Part shown: positions 16,693 to 26,122 of the stretch, piece after piece
How the letters are laid out: each line of letters starts with the position of its first letter
Position numbering within the stretch: the first letter of the stretch is position 1
Source: Corynebacterium dentalis
Lineage (GTDB): Bacteria; Actinomycetota; Actinomycetes; Mycobacteriales; Mycobacteriaceae
Reading direction: 5' to 3'
Length of the DNA stretch: 64,000 nucleotides
Assembly: GCF_900232865.1 (NCBI RefSeq)
Contig: NZ_OCTS01000003.1
Location: forward strand, 1-64,000
Notes under the pieces: generated by a model
What the model was told of the DNA's origin: nothing
The model's input: the letters and a program-made list of their open reading frames with translations, nothing else
Database searches by the model: none
Made by a program: the position numbers and the translations under genes

Positions 16693-17430
16693 ATGCGTAC
16701 CGCCTACCGCGAACAGATGGATCGATTCACTCATGACCTCTTGGTTATGAGTGATCTTGTGCGCAATACTATGGCCTCCGCCTCCGAAGCTCTACTCGAC
16801 GCGGATCTGGCCAAGGCGGAAAAAGTGGTCAGCAGCATCGATGTCATCGAGGAGCTACGCGCCAAGTGCGAAACCGCAGCGTTCGAGCTCCTCGCACTCG
16901 AAGGCCCAGTGGCCAGCGACCTGCGCCAGGTAGTCAGCGGAATCTACATCGTCGAAGACCTCGCCCGTATGGCGGCCCTGAGCGTCCACGTGGGCAAACT
17001 CGCCCGCAGGCGTCACCCGCAATCCGCAGTGCCAGATGAAATTAAGCCCTACGTCGAAGAAATGTCTCGGCAGGCGATCAACTCGGCGTCGAAAATCAAG
17101 GACCTTCTCATCAACACGGACGTCTCCCAGGCAACGGAGCTGGCGGCCGAAGACGATGCCGTGGATGACATCCACCGTCACCTGTTCATCCTGACCACAC
17201 AGCGGGAATGGAAATACAGCACGCGCGAGGCGGTGGATCTCACACTGATATCTCGCTACCTAGAGCGATACTCCGACCACGCAGTCTCGATCGCTTCCCG
17301 AGTGGTGTACATGGTCACGGGCATGCGCCTGCCGGAATACCAAGAATCCGAGCGCACCAAGGAGCAGCAGCAGGCGCTGGAGAGCCAGTTCGACGAGATC
17401 TCGCGCCGCTACCAGGACTACTGGGACTAG
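16693..17430 (+). CDS. phoU: Phosphate transport/signalling regulator PhoU
   Basis: Links the Pst transporter to the PhoR/PhoS two-component system and dampens phosphate signalling. 245 residues, all-helical, two PhoU repeats (about 8-100 and 115-215) with the metal-binding acidic motifs (VEDLARMA and ERYSDHAVSIA). A TAAAAT box eight bases before the ATG suggests a leaderless mRNA with its own promoter. It points away from the pst operon, with gntK between them. Confidence 0.95.
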   Translation: MRTAYREQMDRFTHDLLVMSDLVRNTMASASEALLDADLAKAEKVVSSIDVIEELRAKCETAAFELLALEGPVASDLRQVVSGIYIVEDLARMAALSVHVGKLARRRHPQSAVPDEIKPYVEEMSRQAINSASKIKDLLINTDVSQATELAAEDDAVDDIHRHLFILTTQREWKYSTREAVDLTLISRYLERYSDHAVSIASRVVYMVTGMRLPEYQESERTKEQQQALESQFDEISRRYQDYWD

Positions 17431-17457
17431 TTCCCACTCCCCTACTTCCGTGATGGT

Positions 17458-17991
17458 TTAGCTGTCGCGGTACGCCTTCTCCGCGAAGCTTGCCGCAGCA
17501 AGGGAATCTTCCGCTAACTGCTCAGGAGTGCGACCGACATCTAGCTGAATACCCAGCTCATCCGGCGTGAGGGTCTGCAGCATCGCCAGCTGCTCGTGGA
17601 GCAGTTCCGGCGGCATGTTCTCTCCGATGCGGTTATCCATGCGGCGGGCCAATACATCTTCCGTGCCATAGAGGTGCACGTAGAACACGGTGCCTTTTGC
17701 CTCGCTCAACAGTTCACGATGCCGCTTTTTGAGCGCGGTACAGGCCACCACGGTGGACTTGCCAGCTTCGGCTTGCTCGGTCATCCAATCTCGAACGGTA
17801 GTCAGCCAGGCCATCCGCGCTTCCGCATCAGGCATTTTTCCGTCCTGGAGAATGGCCATGTTGCTAGCGGGATGCAGGTCATCCGCTTCCAGAAGTTGGC
17901 GGTCGGTCTTTTCCGCGAGTTTGCGTGCCAAGGTAGTCTTGCCGCTTCCGCTGACTCCCATGACCACGATATGCAGTGGTTGAGTTCCCAT
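17458..17991 (-). CDS. gntK: Gluconokinase
   Basis: Phosphorylates gluconate to 6-phosphogluconate for the pentose phosphate pathway. 177 residues from ATG 17991, preceded by a very good GAGGAG; a longer frame to 18117 is not family-like. Motifs: VMGVSGSGKTTLA (Walker A), EADDLHPASN (substrate), ACTALKKRHRELL, and ARRMDNRIGENMP (lid). Lies convergent to phoU, between phoU and the pst operon. Fine substrate choice (gluconate) follows from the family. Confidence 0.92.
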   Translation of the reverse strand: MGTQPLHIVVMGVSGSGKTTLARKLAEKTDRQLLEADDLHPASNMAILQDGKMPDAEARMAWLTTVRDWMTEQAEAGKSTVVACTALKKRHRELLSEAKGTVFYVHLYGTEDVLARRMDNRIGENMPPELLHEQLAMLQTLTPDELGIQLDVGRTPEQLAEDSLAAASFAEKAYRDS

Positions 17992-18101
17992 TGCTTTTCT
18001 CCTCACGCGCGCCCAAGGCTCCCGCTCATCTGGTTTCCACGGGTGCCATGCTTCATCTCCCATTGTAGGCAGTCTTAGAACTAGGGAGTACAGATATAGA
18101 T

Positions 18102-18135
18102 AAAGGACCCACCGCAAAATAACGGTGGGTCCTTT
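18102..18135. terminator. Terminator of the pst operon
   Basis: AAAGGACCCACCG (18102-18114), loop CAAAATAA, CGGTGGGTCCTTT (18123-18135): a perfect 13-bp stem with A/T ends, usable in both directions. The stretch 18136-18277 between it and pstB has no gene; a weaker CGAATAA/TTATTCG pair lies near 18175-18205. Confidence 0.85.
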
Positions 18136-18277
18136 GTCCAGCGCGGGACGTTAATCGTCTACGCTGCTCAAAGCGAATAATCCACTATTCACCGCTGCTT
18201 ATTCGGCGCAACGACCGTGCGTAGGAGCTGTAGACCTTATTGGTGCACAGCCCCTAAGCGGGAGGAAAGGAAACGAT

Positions 18278-19054
18278 TTATCCGAAGCGACCGGAGATGT
18301 AGTCTTCGGTTTCCTTCTTGTCTGGGTTTTCGAAGATCTTGGTGGTTGGACCAACCTCGATCAACTGGCCGGGACGGCCGGTAGCTTCCAGGGAATAGAA
18401 AGCGGTCTGGTCGGACACACGGGATGCCTGCTGCATGTTGTGCGTCACGATGACGATGGTGAACTCTTCCTTCAGCTCATGGATGAGATCCTCCACAGCC
18501 AGGGTAGAGATTGGGTCAAGAGCGGAGCATGGCTCGTCCATGAGGAGAACTTCTGGCTCCACAGCAATTGCTCGAGCGATGCACAGACGCTGCTGCTGAC
18601 CACCGGAGAGGCCGCCACCTGGCTTGTCCAGACGGTCCTTAACCTCTTCCCAGAGGTTAGCGCCACGGAGGGCCTTTTCGGCAACTTCCTTGAGCTTCTT
18701 CTTGTCCTTCTCGCCGGACAGCTTCAGGCCAGCAACCACGTTCTCTTCGATGGACATCGTTGGGAACGGGTTGGCCTTCTGGAACACCATGCCGATGGTG
18801 TTGCGCACTGCTACGGGATCAACCTTGCTGGAGTAGATGTCTTCGCCGTCCAGCAAGATCTCGCCCTTGACGTGAGCGCCTGGGATGACTTCGTGCATGC
18901 GATTCAAGGTGCGCAGCACGGTGGACTTACCGCAGCCGGATGGGCCGATGAAGGCGGTAACGGCCTTTGGTGGGATGTTCAGGTTGACGTTCTGCACGGC
19001 GTGGAAATCGCCGTAGTAGATGTTGACGTCGTTTAGGTCAAGGCGCTTAGCCAT
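18278..19054 (-). CDS. pstB: Phosphate ABC transporter ATP-binding protein
   Basis: ATPase of the high-affinity phosphate importer, on the inner face of the membrane. 258 residues, standard PstB. Walker [14 protein letters not shown]-loop VFQKANPFP, signature [14 protein letters not shown], Walker [14 protein letters not shown], switch His VTHNMQQA. The AGGAG before the ATG is clear. Last gene of pstS-pstC-pstA-pstB. Confidence 0.97.
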   Translation of the reverse strand: MAKRLDLNDVNIYYGDFHAVQNVNLNIPPKAVTAFIGPSGCGKSTVLRTLNRMHEVIPGAHVKGEILLDGEDIYSSKVDPVAVRNTIGMVFQKANPFPTMSIEENVVAGLKLSGEKDKKKLKEVAEKALRGANLWEEVKDRLDKPGGGLSGGQQQRLCIARAIAVEPEVLLMDEPCSALDPISTLAVEDLIHELKEEFTIVIVTHNMQQASRVSDQTAFYSLEATGRPGQLIEVGPTTKIFENPDKKETEDYISGRFG

Positions 19055-19109
19055 AATGAACTACTTTCTCCTAAGAGTGGTGACTTGCGGGTTGTTGATG
19101 GTGCGGGAG

Positions 19110-20021
19110 CTAGACCTTGACGGAGAAGCGCTTGGAGACAATTCGCGCGCCAATCATCAATGCAGCCACCAGGATGACCAGGGTCAGTGCGGCGCCCCAG
19201 ATGCGTTCCAGCACATAAGGGTTGTTGCCGGCGCGGTACATCTGCAGCATGAACAGAGGAAGAGAGTTCTGGTTGCCCTCGAACACATCCCAGTTGATAG
19301 CCGGGGTGGAACCCACGAGGATCAGCACAGGGGCGGACTCGCCCATGACTCGGGCCACTGCCAGCATGATGCCGGTGACGATGCCGGACAAAGCGGTAGG
19401 AAGAACGATCTTGAGGATGGTCTTCCACTTAGGAACGCCCAGTGCGAAGGACGCTTCACGCAGGTCCATAGGAACGATGCGGAGCATTTCTTCCGTGTTG
19501 CGGACGATGATCGGAACCATCAGGAGAACCAGGGCCAAGGCCACTGCGAAGCCGGAGCGGTCGAAGCCCAGGGTGGTCACCCACATGGCGTAGACGAACA
19601 GTGCCGCGACGATGGAAGGAACACCGGAGAGGATGTCCACCATGAAGGTGGTGATGCGTCCCAGGAAGTTTCCGTTGGCGTACTCCACCAGGTACACAGC
19701 GGTGAAGACTCCGATTGGCACGGAGATCAACGAGGTGACGAAAACCTGGGTGATAGTACCGATGATGGCGTGCACCATGCCGCCGCCAGGCATGCTGTTT
19801 GGCTGGCCGGTCATGTCAAACATCCACCAGTCTGCGTTCAGCATGACAGGCAGACCCTTGAAGAGCACCGTTGCCAGGACCCACACCAGTGGGGCCAGGG
19901 CAATGATGATGGACAAGTAAATGATGATCTGGGCGATCTTGTCCTTGGCCTTGCGGCTTCCGGAGATATCGACGAAGAGGTTGTTCTTGTTGGACTTGCT
20001 TGGAGCTACTGCGTTAGTCAT
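19110..20021 (-). CDS. pstA: Phosphate ABC transporter permease PstA
   Basis: One of two membrane channel subunits. 303 residues: a charged N-terminus, then six membrane segments (first at about 37-57), with the ABC-permease EAA-type loop at EASFALGVPKWKTILKIVLP. TAGGAG precedes the ATG. Twelve bases after pstC. Confidence 0.95.
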   Translation of the reverse strand: MTNAVAPSKSNKNNLFVDISGSRKAKDKIAQIIIYLSIIIALAPLVWVLATVLFKGLPVMLNADWWMFDMTGQPNSMPGGGMVHAIIGTITQVFVTSLISVPIGVFTAVYLVEYANGNFLGRITTFMVDILSGVPSIVAALFVYAMWVTTLGFDRSGFAVALALVLLMVPIIVRNTEEMLRIVPMDLREASFALGVPKWKTILKIVLPTALSGIVTGIMLAVARVMGESAPVLILVGSTPAINWDVFEGNQNSLPLFMLQMYRAGNNPYVLERIWGAALTLVILVAALMIGARIVSKRFSVKV

Positions 20022-20033
20022 CTTCTCGATCTC

Positions 20034-21101
20034 CTAAGAATTCTTCGCGACGACAGCACGCGCAGCAGCATTCACCACGAAGGTGAGCACGAACAGCACG
20101 AGGCCCGCGGCAATGTAGGCGCCGGCCTTGAGGTCATCGTTGAATTCGGGGGCTGCGTTTGCAATTGCGGTAGCGAAGGTCGTACCACCATCCATCAGGG
20201 ATCCGCGGAAGCCTGGGGAAGATGCAACGACCATGTACAGGGCCATCGTCTCGCCCAGCGCACGACCCAGTCCCAGCATGGAACCGGAAATGTAGCCGGA
20301 TAGTCCGAAAGGAAGCACGGTCATGCGGACGACTTCCCAGCGGGTTGCGCCCAGAGCAAGAGCTGCCTCGACGTGGCCCTTTGGAGTCTGTACGAACACC
20401 TCTCGAGCCGTCGCAGCGATCACTGGAAGAATCATGATCGCCAAGACCACGCCACCGGTGAAGATGTTGCGGGAGGTGGAGAACGATGGAGATGACATCG
20501 GGTCAACGTTGAAGAGGAAGAATCCTCCAGCCCAACCAGACAGCCATTCGAAGAATGGGCCCAGTGCAGGGCCGAGCACCTGGATACCCCAGATGCCGAA
20601 CACGATGGATGGTACTGCTGCCAGCAGGTCGACCAAGAAACCGAGAGGCTTGATCAGCTGCTTTGGGCAGTAGTTGGAAAGGAAGATAGCCACGCCCAGC
20701 GCGATGGGCATCGCGATGACGAGCGCCACTAGAGAAACCAGAACAGTGGTAAAGAACAAGTTCGGGATACCAAACTGCATCCATCCACCGTCATTGGTGT
20801 TGTACGCAGTGTCCCAGCGATCTCCATAGGTGAAGAAACTGAGCAAACCATCGCGCAAGCGATCCAGTGCAGGTACCGCGCGAGCGATAAGGAATAGGGC
20901 GATGAGTCCGATGATGACGGTGATCAGGATTGCTGATCCCTTGGCCAAAGACTCGAAAATGATATCTCCGGGACGCTTTACGTTACTGCCACCGCCGGAG
21001 CGCTGGCTGTCTTCGTTTTTCGGTGCGCCTGCTGCAACGGGAGTTGCAGCTGCAGTGAGGTTAGCGTCTGCTTCTACCTCAGTCTGATTGGCATGTGCCA
21101 T
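20034..21101 (-). CDS. pstC: Phosphate ABC transporter permease PstC
   Basis: Second channel subunit. 355 residues: a 45-residue hydrophilic Ala/Glu-rich N-terminus, then six membrane segments, with the EAA-type loop at EAALALGATRWEVVRMTVLP. AAAGGA precedes the ATG. A hairpin separates it from pstS upstream. Confidence 0.95.
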   Translation of the reverse strand: MAHANQTEVEADANLTAAATPVAAGAPKNEDSQRSGGGSNVKRPGDIIFESLAKGSAILITVIIGLIALFLIARAVPALDRLRDGLLSFFTYGDRWDTAYNTNDGGWMQFGIPNLFFTTVLVSLVALVIAMPIALGVAIFLSNYCPKQLIKPLGFLVDLLAAVPSIVFGIWGIQVLGPALGPFFEWLSGWAGGFFLFNVDPMSSPSFSTSRNIFTGGVVLAIMILPVIAATAREVFVQTPKGHVEAALALGATRWEVVRMTVLPFGLSGYISGSMLGLGRALGETMALYMVVASSPGFRGSLMDGGTTFATAIANAAPEFNDDLKAGAYIAAGLVLFVLTFVVNAAARAVVAKNS

Positions 21102-21179
21102 GTAAGTTGTCCTTTAAGAAAGTTGCGCTACACGAGTGGTGGCGCTTCGTACAACAAGGGCGTGGTTTTTCACACTGGA

Positions 21180-21208
21180 ACCCCCGATGGTCAATTCCAT
21201 TCGGGGGT
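21180..21208 (-). terminator. Hairpin between pstS and pstC
   Basis: Arms ACCCCCGATGG (21180-21190) and CCATTCGGGGGT (21197-21208), with one bulged base and a six-base loop. No T-run follows on the minus strand. A partial terminator or 3'-end stabiliser would give more PstS than permease; this is inferred. Confidence 0.6.
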
Positions 21209-21252
21209 CTCTCAGTTCAAGACGTTAGAGAGTCACCTCTCCGAATCTTGGA

Positions 21253-22359
21253 TTACTTCAGAGCCTTTACAGCTTCTTCCAGCTTGGACTTGAATTCGCC
21301 ATCCACAGGAATGTAGCCCTGCTCTTCCAGAGCCTCATCCTGGTTGTCCAACATGGTGAACATGAAGTTCTTCACCAGTGCGGCGGTGTCACCTTCGTAG
21401 CCTGCGGAGCAGACGATCTCGTAGGTGGTCAGAACCAGTGGGTACTGGCCTTCTTCCTTTTCTGCGTACAGCTTCTCGGAATCGACGACCAAGTTGTGGC
21501 CCTCGCCCTTGAACTCTGCAGTAGACAGAGCGTTGTTCACGTTCTCAGCGTTGAGCTCAACTGGGCCAGCACCGAAATCGACGTTGGCCATGTTCAGCTC
21601 GTCGCGCTCCTTAGCGAAGCCGGACTCAACGTAGGTGATTGCGCCCTGGGTTGCTGCAACTTGGTCAGCAACACCGGTGGAGCCGTTAGCGCCTGCACCC
21701 ACGCCACTTGGGAATGCCTTGCCCTCGTCCTCCCAGACATCGCCTGCGGAAGCCTTCAGGAACTTCTGGAAGTTGTCAGAGGTGCCGGACTCGTCAGAGC
21801 GGTACACAACGTTGATGTTGGTGTCTGGCAGCTCGACGCCCTCGTTGGACTCAGCGATTGCTGGGTCGTTCCACTTCTTGATCTCGCCCTTGAAGATCTT
21901 GGCGATGGTCTCGGTGTTCAGGTTCAGGGTGTCTACACCGTTGAGGTTGTAGGCCACGGCAACTGGACCAATAACCATTGGCAGGTGCCATGCTTCGTTG
22001 CCACCGCAACGCTTTGCAGCGGTTTCAACCTGCTCGTCCTTCAGTGGGGAGTCAGAACCAGCGAAGTCAACCTGGTTAGCCAGGAACTGCTCCTGGCCGG
22101 CACCGGAACCGGTGGCGTTGTAAGCCAGGGTGGAACCGGACTCGGAGAAAGCTGGTCCGAAGACGTTCTCCATTGCGTTCTGCTGGGAGCTTGCGCCCTC
22201 GCCGTTCAGCGTGCCGGAGACGTCCGCCATGTCGTAGTTGGACTCACCGCCGTTGCTGTCGCCGCTGTTGTTGTCTGCGTTGGAGCAGCCTGCCAGAACC
22301 AGGGTGCTGGCAAAAAGGGCTGCAGCTGCTGCGCCGGAGCGCTTCAGGTTAGACTTCAC
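21253..22359 (-). CDS. pstS: Phosphate-binding lipoprotein PstS
   Basis: Captures phosphate outside the membrane and hands it to PstCA. 368 residues. Signal peptide with lipobox LAGC, so the lipid-anchored Cys is at residue 25. Binding-site stretches: NGEGASSQQNAM, NATGSGAGQEQF, FAGSD, and YRSDESGTSDNF. GTG start at 22359 with GGAGG six bases upstream. First gene of the operon; PhoR is the likely activator. Confidence 0.96.
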   Translation of the reverse strand: MKSNLKRSGAAAAALFASTLVLAGCSNADNNSGDSNGGESNYDMADVSGTLNGEGASSQQNAMENVFGPAFSESGSTLAYNATGSGAGQEQFLANQVDFAGSDSPLKDEQVETAAKRCGGNEAWHLPMVIGPVAVAYNLNGVDTLNLNTETIAKIFKGEIKKWNDPAIAESNEGVELPDTNINVVYRSDESGTSDNFQKFLKASAGDVWEDEGKAFPSGVGAGANGSTGVADQVAATQGAITYVESGFAKERDELNMANVDFGAGPVELNAENVNNALSTAEFKGEGHNLVVDSEKLYAEKEEGQYPLVLTTYEIVCSAGYEGDTAALVKNFMFTMLDNQDEALEEQGYIPVDGEFKSKLEEAVKALK

Positions 22360-22735
22360 GGTTTTCCTCCGAAGTTAGTCAGTGTCAAAAAAAGTTGTGG
22401 ATTACTCGCATCGCGATTGCACATTCTGGTTTCTCCCGAAGCCCAGTCACTTTGAGCCTCTCCGAAGAATTTTCCTATTGAACGCACAGTCGCCTATGCA
22501 ACGTTTAAGAATCTAACGAGCCTGGATGGACTCAATTCGCACTGAGAATGAACAGAAGGTTAACAACCGTGATCTAGCTGGTCATGCGCCCGAAATTTCT
22601 AAAAAGTTTCTTCCGAAGCACCCCCGCGCCCCCACCAACATTCCCATCGAAATTCCCCACTTTGCCCATTTGTTAACCCTGCATTTACCAAATGTGGCCG
22701 ATTATGAAGAAATTCTCAGGAACGCAGCCCACTAT
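22360..22735 (-). promoter_or_regulatory. Upstream control region of pstS
   Basis: Gene-free 376 bases. On the minus strand TTGCAT (22501-22496), 18-bp spacer, TAGGAA (22477-22472) is a candidate promoter giving a leader of about 105 bases. GTTAAC occurs at about 22560 and 22673; such repeats might be PhoR half sites, but the PhoR consensus is loose and I cannot confirm them. Confidence 0.35.
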
Positions 22736-23746
22736 CTACTCACGCTTTTCTCCTCGATAGACCACATCAGTCTGTACCACTTCAAAGCCCAAGTGCTGAT
22801 AGGTAGCCACAGCAGGTGCGTTATCGCCTTCAACATAGAGTTCGACTAGCCCCGCGCCTTGCTCCAGCAAATACTCAATTCCCACCAGCGTGATGGCTCC
22901 ACCCAGCCCACGACCGCGAGCCTCGTCCGCCAAACACACCACATATACTTCCCCAGCGCGCTTCCCCTCCGGCTTCTCCATCTGGTCCACGGGAATCTTC
23001 GTCCAGTGGAAACCAAGGCACCGCGGCTCCTCAGACACCGGGTCCTCGGCCCACAACATCCATACACCGGCAGGCTCAAACCACGCGGTATTCCGCGCCT
23101 CTACCAGCCGCTCGAGATCCCAACCGCCTTGTTCTGGATGCCACGCAAAAGCCTCATTATTAACGCGCACCCACTCTTGATCCACCAGCTCTTCACCGTA
23201 CTTATCTATGGCAGCAACATAGTTGAGAATCTCTACGTCCTGGCCGACAATGCGCTCCCGCGCCTCCTCCGCACCGCGCTCCAATTCCTCACGTCGTGAC
23301 GAACCCGGTTCGCAGCTCACCGCCATCTTCAACAGCTCGCGCGTACGCCGTCCCCCCACGGACTCCACGAGCTTCTGCGCCGCCGAACTATCTCCATGAG
23401 CCCACACCTCCAGCGCGCCCTCCAGCTGGAAATCAGTGATGGCTCGATCCAGAAGTTCGCGTCCCACGCCGCAATGGCGTCGGGAAGGAGAAACGGCCAT
23501 CTCCACGGTGGAGGAAGGATCCAGACCCAACACCCCAACCACGTCGTCCTTACTCTCCCCCGTGGACTCCACCGCAACGATATGACGGTGGCCCTGATCC
23601 TCCGCAATACCGCGGACAAAAGCCTCACTGAACGCCGCGACGCCATCGTGCTGGCACACCTCCTCCAGCAGCTGATCGATTTTTTCGACGAGCTCAGGAT
23701 GCTCAGAGAGGTCTCGGAACTTTCGGAACGTCACATTGTTCGGCAT
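22736..23746 (-). CDS. mshD: Mycothiol synthase
   Basis: Last step of mycothiol synthesis: acetylates Cys-GlcN-Ins using acetyl-CoA. 336 residues, two GNAT domains. The C-terminal one has the clear acetyl-CoA loop (DEARGRGLGGAIT) and the ending ATYQHLGFEVVQTDVVY; the N-terminal one has the loop near SRRHCGVGRELL. Position beside the winged-helix regulator and pst genes is the same in mycobacteria. Starts three bases after the regulator stop, so the two are co-transcribed. The 3' end faces the pstS control region. Confidence 0.9.
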   Translation of the reverse strand: MPNNVTFRKFRDLSEHPELVEKIDQLLEEVCQHDGVAAFSEAFVRGIAEDQGHRHIVAVESTGESKDDVVGVLGLDPSSTVEMAVSPSRRHCGVGRELLDRAITDFQLEGALEVWAHGDSSAAQKLVESVGGRRTRELLKMAVSCEPGSSRREELERGAEEARERIVGQDVEILNYVAAIDKYGEELVDQEWVRVNNEAFAWHPEQGGWDLERLVEARNTAWFEPAGVWMLWAEDPVSEEPRCLGFHWTKIPVDQMEKPEGKRAGEVYVVCLADEARGRGLGGAITLVGIEYLLEQGAGLVELYVEGDNAPAVATYQHLGFEVVQTDVVYRGEKRE

Positions 23747-23749
23747 GTC

Positions 23750-24433
23750 CTACTCCAATTCTTCTGGATCTATTGCCTTATAACCCACATTGCGAACCGT
23801 CAGGATCACGCCCTCGTACTCACGGCCCAACTTCGCCCGCAAGCGCCTGACATGCACATCAACGGTGCGCGCACCACCGAAGTAGTCATAGCCCCACACG
23901 TCCTGCAACAACTGCTCACGGCTATACACCCGACCAGCGTTTTTCACGAGGAAGTGCAGGAGCTCAAACTCCTTGTACGTCAGATCCAATGGCTTGCTAC
24001 CCAGCCGCGCCACATACGTCATTTCGTCGACCACCAGCCGGCCAATGGCCACCACCTGAGAATCCTCGGCGGTCTCCACCGGCACAGGACGGCGAGTCAA
24101 CAACAGACGAAGACGAGCGTCGATCTCCACGGGCGAGGCAGAAGGCAACAGAAAATCATCCACAGCCCACGACCCATCCAGCGCGATCAACGACGTCTCC
24201 GCAATCGCCGCGACCACCGGCAAATCTTGATGCGCGGCAGCCACAGCCCGGCAGAAATCACGAGCAGCCAACAGATTGTTGCCAGTGACATCAATCACCA
24301 CCACATCGCTGCCCTCGAGCTGCCGGATCGAAGCTGATTTTGCGGGCACCAGCTGTAACTCATGACTGAGCAGAGGGAGGGAAGACAGCACGTCGGAGGC
24401 GTCGGAAGCGTCAGTAACAACCGCTACTTTCAC
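23750..24433 (-). CDS. GlnR-like winged-helix response regulator (orphan)
   Basis: 227 residues. The N-terminal receiver-like domain is poorly conserved: Asp48 in VVVIDVTG is the candidate phosphosite and no kinase gene is adjacent. The C-terminal OmpR-type winged helix is typical (LTYKEFELLHFLV, SREQLLQDVWGYDY, RTVDVHVRRLRAKLG, VRNVGYK). It is followed by mshD as in mycobacteria, where the neighbour is GlnR, the nitrogen regulator. Nitrogen control in C. glutamicum is by AmtR, so the role here is unclear. Confidence 0.8.
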   Translation of the reverse strand: MKVAVVTDASDASDVLSSLPLLSHELQLVPAKSASIRQLEGSDVVVIDVTGNNLLAARDFCRAVAAAHQDLPVVAAIAETSLIALDGSWAVDDFLLPSASPVEIDARLRLLLTRRPVPVETAEDSQVVAIGRLVVDEMTYVARLGSKPLDLTYKEFELLHFLVKNAGRVYSREQLLQDVWGYDYFGGARTVDVHVRRLRAKLGREYEGVILTVRNVGYKAIDPEELE

Positions 24434-24558
24434 GTCACATCAATCCTCACTGGCCCGCCTTGGGGGTAATAGTTACGCATGCCCGGGAGACAATCCGAGC
24501 ATGCCTATGAGCGCAACAATACCCGTCCATAGCCTTACTTGAGGTAAAAATTAGATTG

Positions 24559-25392
24559 ATGAGCGCGTCAAGCAAACGGAAACGAGTCCTCTCGCGCATC
24601 GCGATTGGATTGGTCATCACCTCTTTCCTCGCGGTGTTGGCCGACAGTCTCGTGGCAGCCCGTACCGAACACGGGGTCTCCCAAACGCTGTACGAAGCGA
24701 GCAATCTGCCCACCCCTCCCGCGGTGGAGGTTGCTGGCTTCCCTTACGTCAGCGCCGCTTTTACCCACGAGCTCCCTTCCATCACCGTCACTGCCCAGGA
24801 CGTGGATGTCCCCGGGTGGGGTTTGATGAGTGTGCAGTCCTCCGCACAGTACGTCACCGTCTCCGCTGAGGATGTGTTCAACGGCACCATCGAGGACTCC
24901 CCCTCCCGCAAGGTCTTTACTCGCCTGCAGCTTGATGGCGTGAGCATCGGCTCGCGCATGGGCATTGATGACCTGATGATCCAGAACCTAGAGGACATCT
25001 CCCCTCGCGGCGGCTGGGAAACCGAGGCCGTCTTCGAGGGAACACCGAAGGGATTCGCGCAACCCGTCACCGTGGAGATGAAGCTTCGTGTGCGGGAGGG
25101 CCGGGTACGATTGTCGCCGGAATCGATCGTGAAGGCGCCAAAGGCGAAAGATAGTTCCGACGCCAGGGTTGCCGAGGATCACCTTCCCGCCATCACCAAG
25201 CAAGAGATTCTTGATGCATTCCAGTTGGACGTTGGGGCAGAATCGCTTCCTCTAAAAGGCCAGCCCATCAGGGTCTATGTGGCCGGTGGCAGTGTCTTCA
25301 TCGAGTCCGAGCAGTTTTACACCTCGGTGAGCATTGAAGATCTCATGCCGTACACGCGTCCGTTGCCCGAGGAAGAAGAGCCGGGACTCTAG
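24559..25392 (+). CDS. LmeA-like DUF2993 protein
   Basis: 277 residues from ATG 24559. N-terminal hydrophobic stretch (about 12-32) is a signal peptide or anchor; the rest is a beta-rich DUF2993 domain (AVEVAGFPYVSAAFTHELPSI family start). In mycobacteria the neighbour of GlnR is LmeA, a periplasmic lipid-binding protein needed for lipomannan mannan elongation. The same place and fold suggest an equivalent role in the corynebacterial envelope. A TAAAAA box lies eight bases before ATG. Confidence 0.75.
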   Translation: MSASSKRKRVLSRIAIGLVITSFLAVLADSLVAARTEHGVSQTLYEASNLPTPPAVEVAGFPYVSAAFTHELPSITVTAQDVDVPGWGLMSVQSSAQYVTVSAEDVFNGTIEDSPSRKVFTRLQLDGVSIGSRMGIDDLMIQNLEDISPRGGWETEAVFEGTPKGFAQPVTVEMKLRVREGRVRLSPESIVKAPKAKDSSDARVAEDHLPAITKQEILDAFQLDVGAESLPLKGQPIRVYVAGGSVFIESEQFYTSVSIEDLMPYTRPLPEEEEPGL

Positions 25393-25431
25393 AGACCTTT
25401 GGTGGGAGTGCCGCGCGGTACAGTGAATGGC

Positions 25432-26076
25432 ATGACTGACAACAGCCAAAACAACCCCGGCCCTGTCAACCCCAACGAGGCAATCGCTCAAGCCGAGGAA
25501 AGCGCGAAGAACACCAGCAGTAGGAACCTTCCGGATTTTAATGATCTGCCGATCCCGGAAGACACTGCCAACCTACGCCTTGGCCCCAATCTGCACGATG
25601 GCCTGCTGGCCCTGCTACCGCTGATTGGTGTGTGGCGTGGACAGGGGCAGGCCGCCCAGCCCGGCGAAGAGGAGTTCACCTTTGGCCAGCAGGTAGTCTT
25701 CGCCCACGATGGCGAGAACCGCATCCGTTATGAGTCCCGCTCCTGGCGCATGGACGATGACGGCCAGCCGCTGGATACGCCAGACCGCCGCGAGTCCGGT
25801 TGGTTGCGCATAGGTGAGGACGACAACATCGAGATGACCGTGGCTCACTCCGATGGAATTGTGGAGATCCTCTACGGCAAGCCATTGACCGAGCGCGCGT
25901 GGCAGCTGGAAAGCGCGTCCACCATGGTTACCGAGACGGGTCCTGCGGACTTGGGTCCCGGCAAGCGGCTGTACGGTCTGATGCCGAACAACGACCTCGG
26001 TTGGGTGGATGAGCGCCTCGTCAACGGTGAGATGACTCCGTGGATGTCCGCACAGCTGCAGCGCGTGGTGGGCTAG
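25432..26076 (+). CDS. Nitrobindin-like FABP family protein
   Basis: 214 residues. N-terminal 35 are polar and disordered; then a ten-strand FABP-like barrel with the family motif GVWRGQG (after LLPLIGV) and the conserved ending LGWVDERL. Nitrobindin homologues bind heme and react with nitric oxide; mycobacterial members also bind fatty acids. The ATG at 25432 has TACAGT seven bases upstream and no Shine-Dalgarno, so the mRNA may be leaderless; a longer frame to 25399 is less likely. Confidence 0.82.
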   Translation: MTDNSQNNPGPVNPNEAIAQAEESAKNTSSRNLPDFNDLPIPEDTANLRLGPNLHDGLLALLPLIGVWRGQGQAAQPGEEEFTFGQQVVFAHDGENRIRYESRSWRMDDDGQPLDTPDRRESGWLRIGEDDNIEMTVAHSDGIVEILYGKPLTERAWQLESASTMVTETGPADLGPGKRLYGLMPNNDLGWVDERLVNGEMTPWMSAQLQRVVG

Positions 26077-26122
26077 TTTCCGGAGAGCTAGGCCTAGCTG
26101 TTCCTTTTACTCTCACTGAGGT

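Noticed and set aside
19020..20303. 427-codon frame antisense to pstA/pstC
   Set aside because: Shadow; rich in His/Gln/Gly with no family motif.
22526..22849. 107-codon plus-strand frame
   Set aside because: Runs through the pstS control region into antisense mshD; low protein quality.
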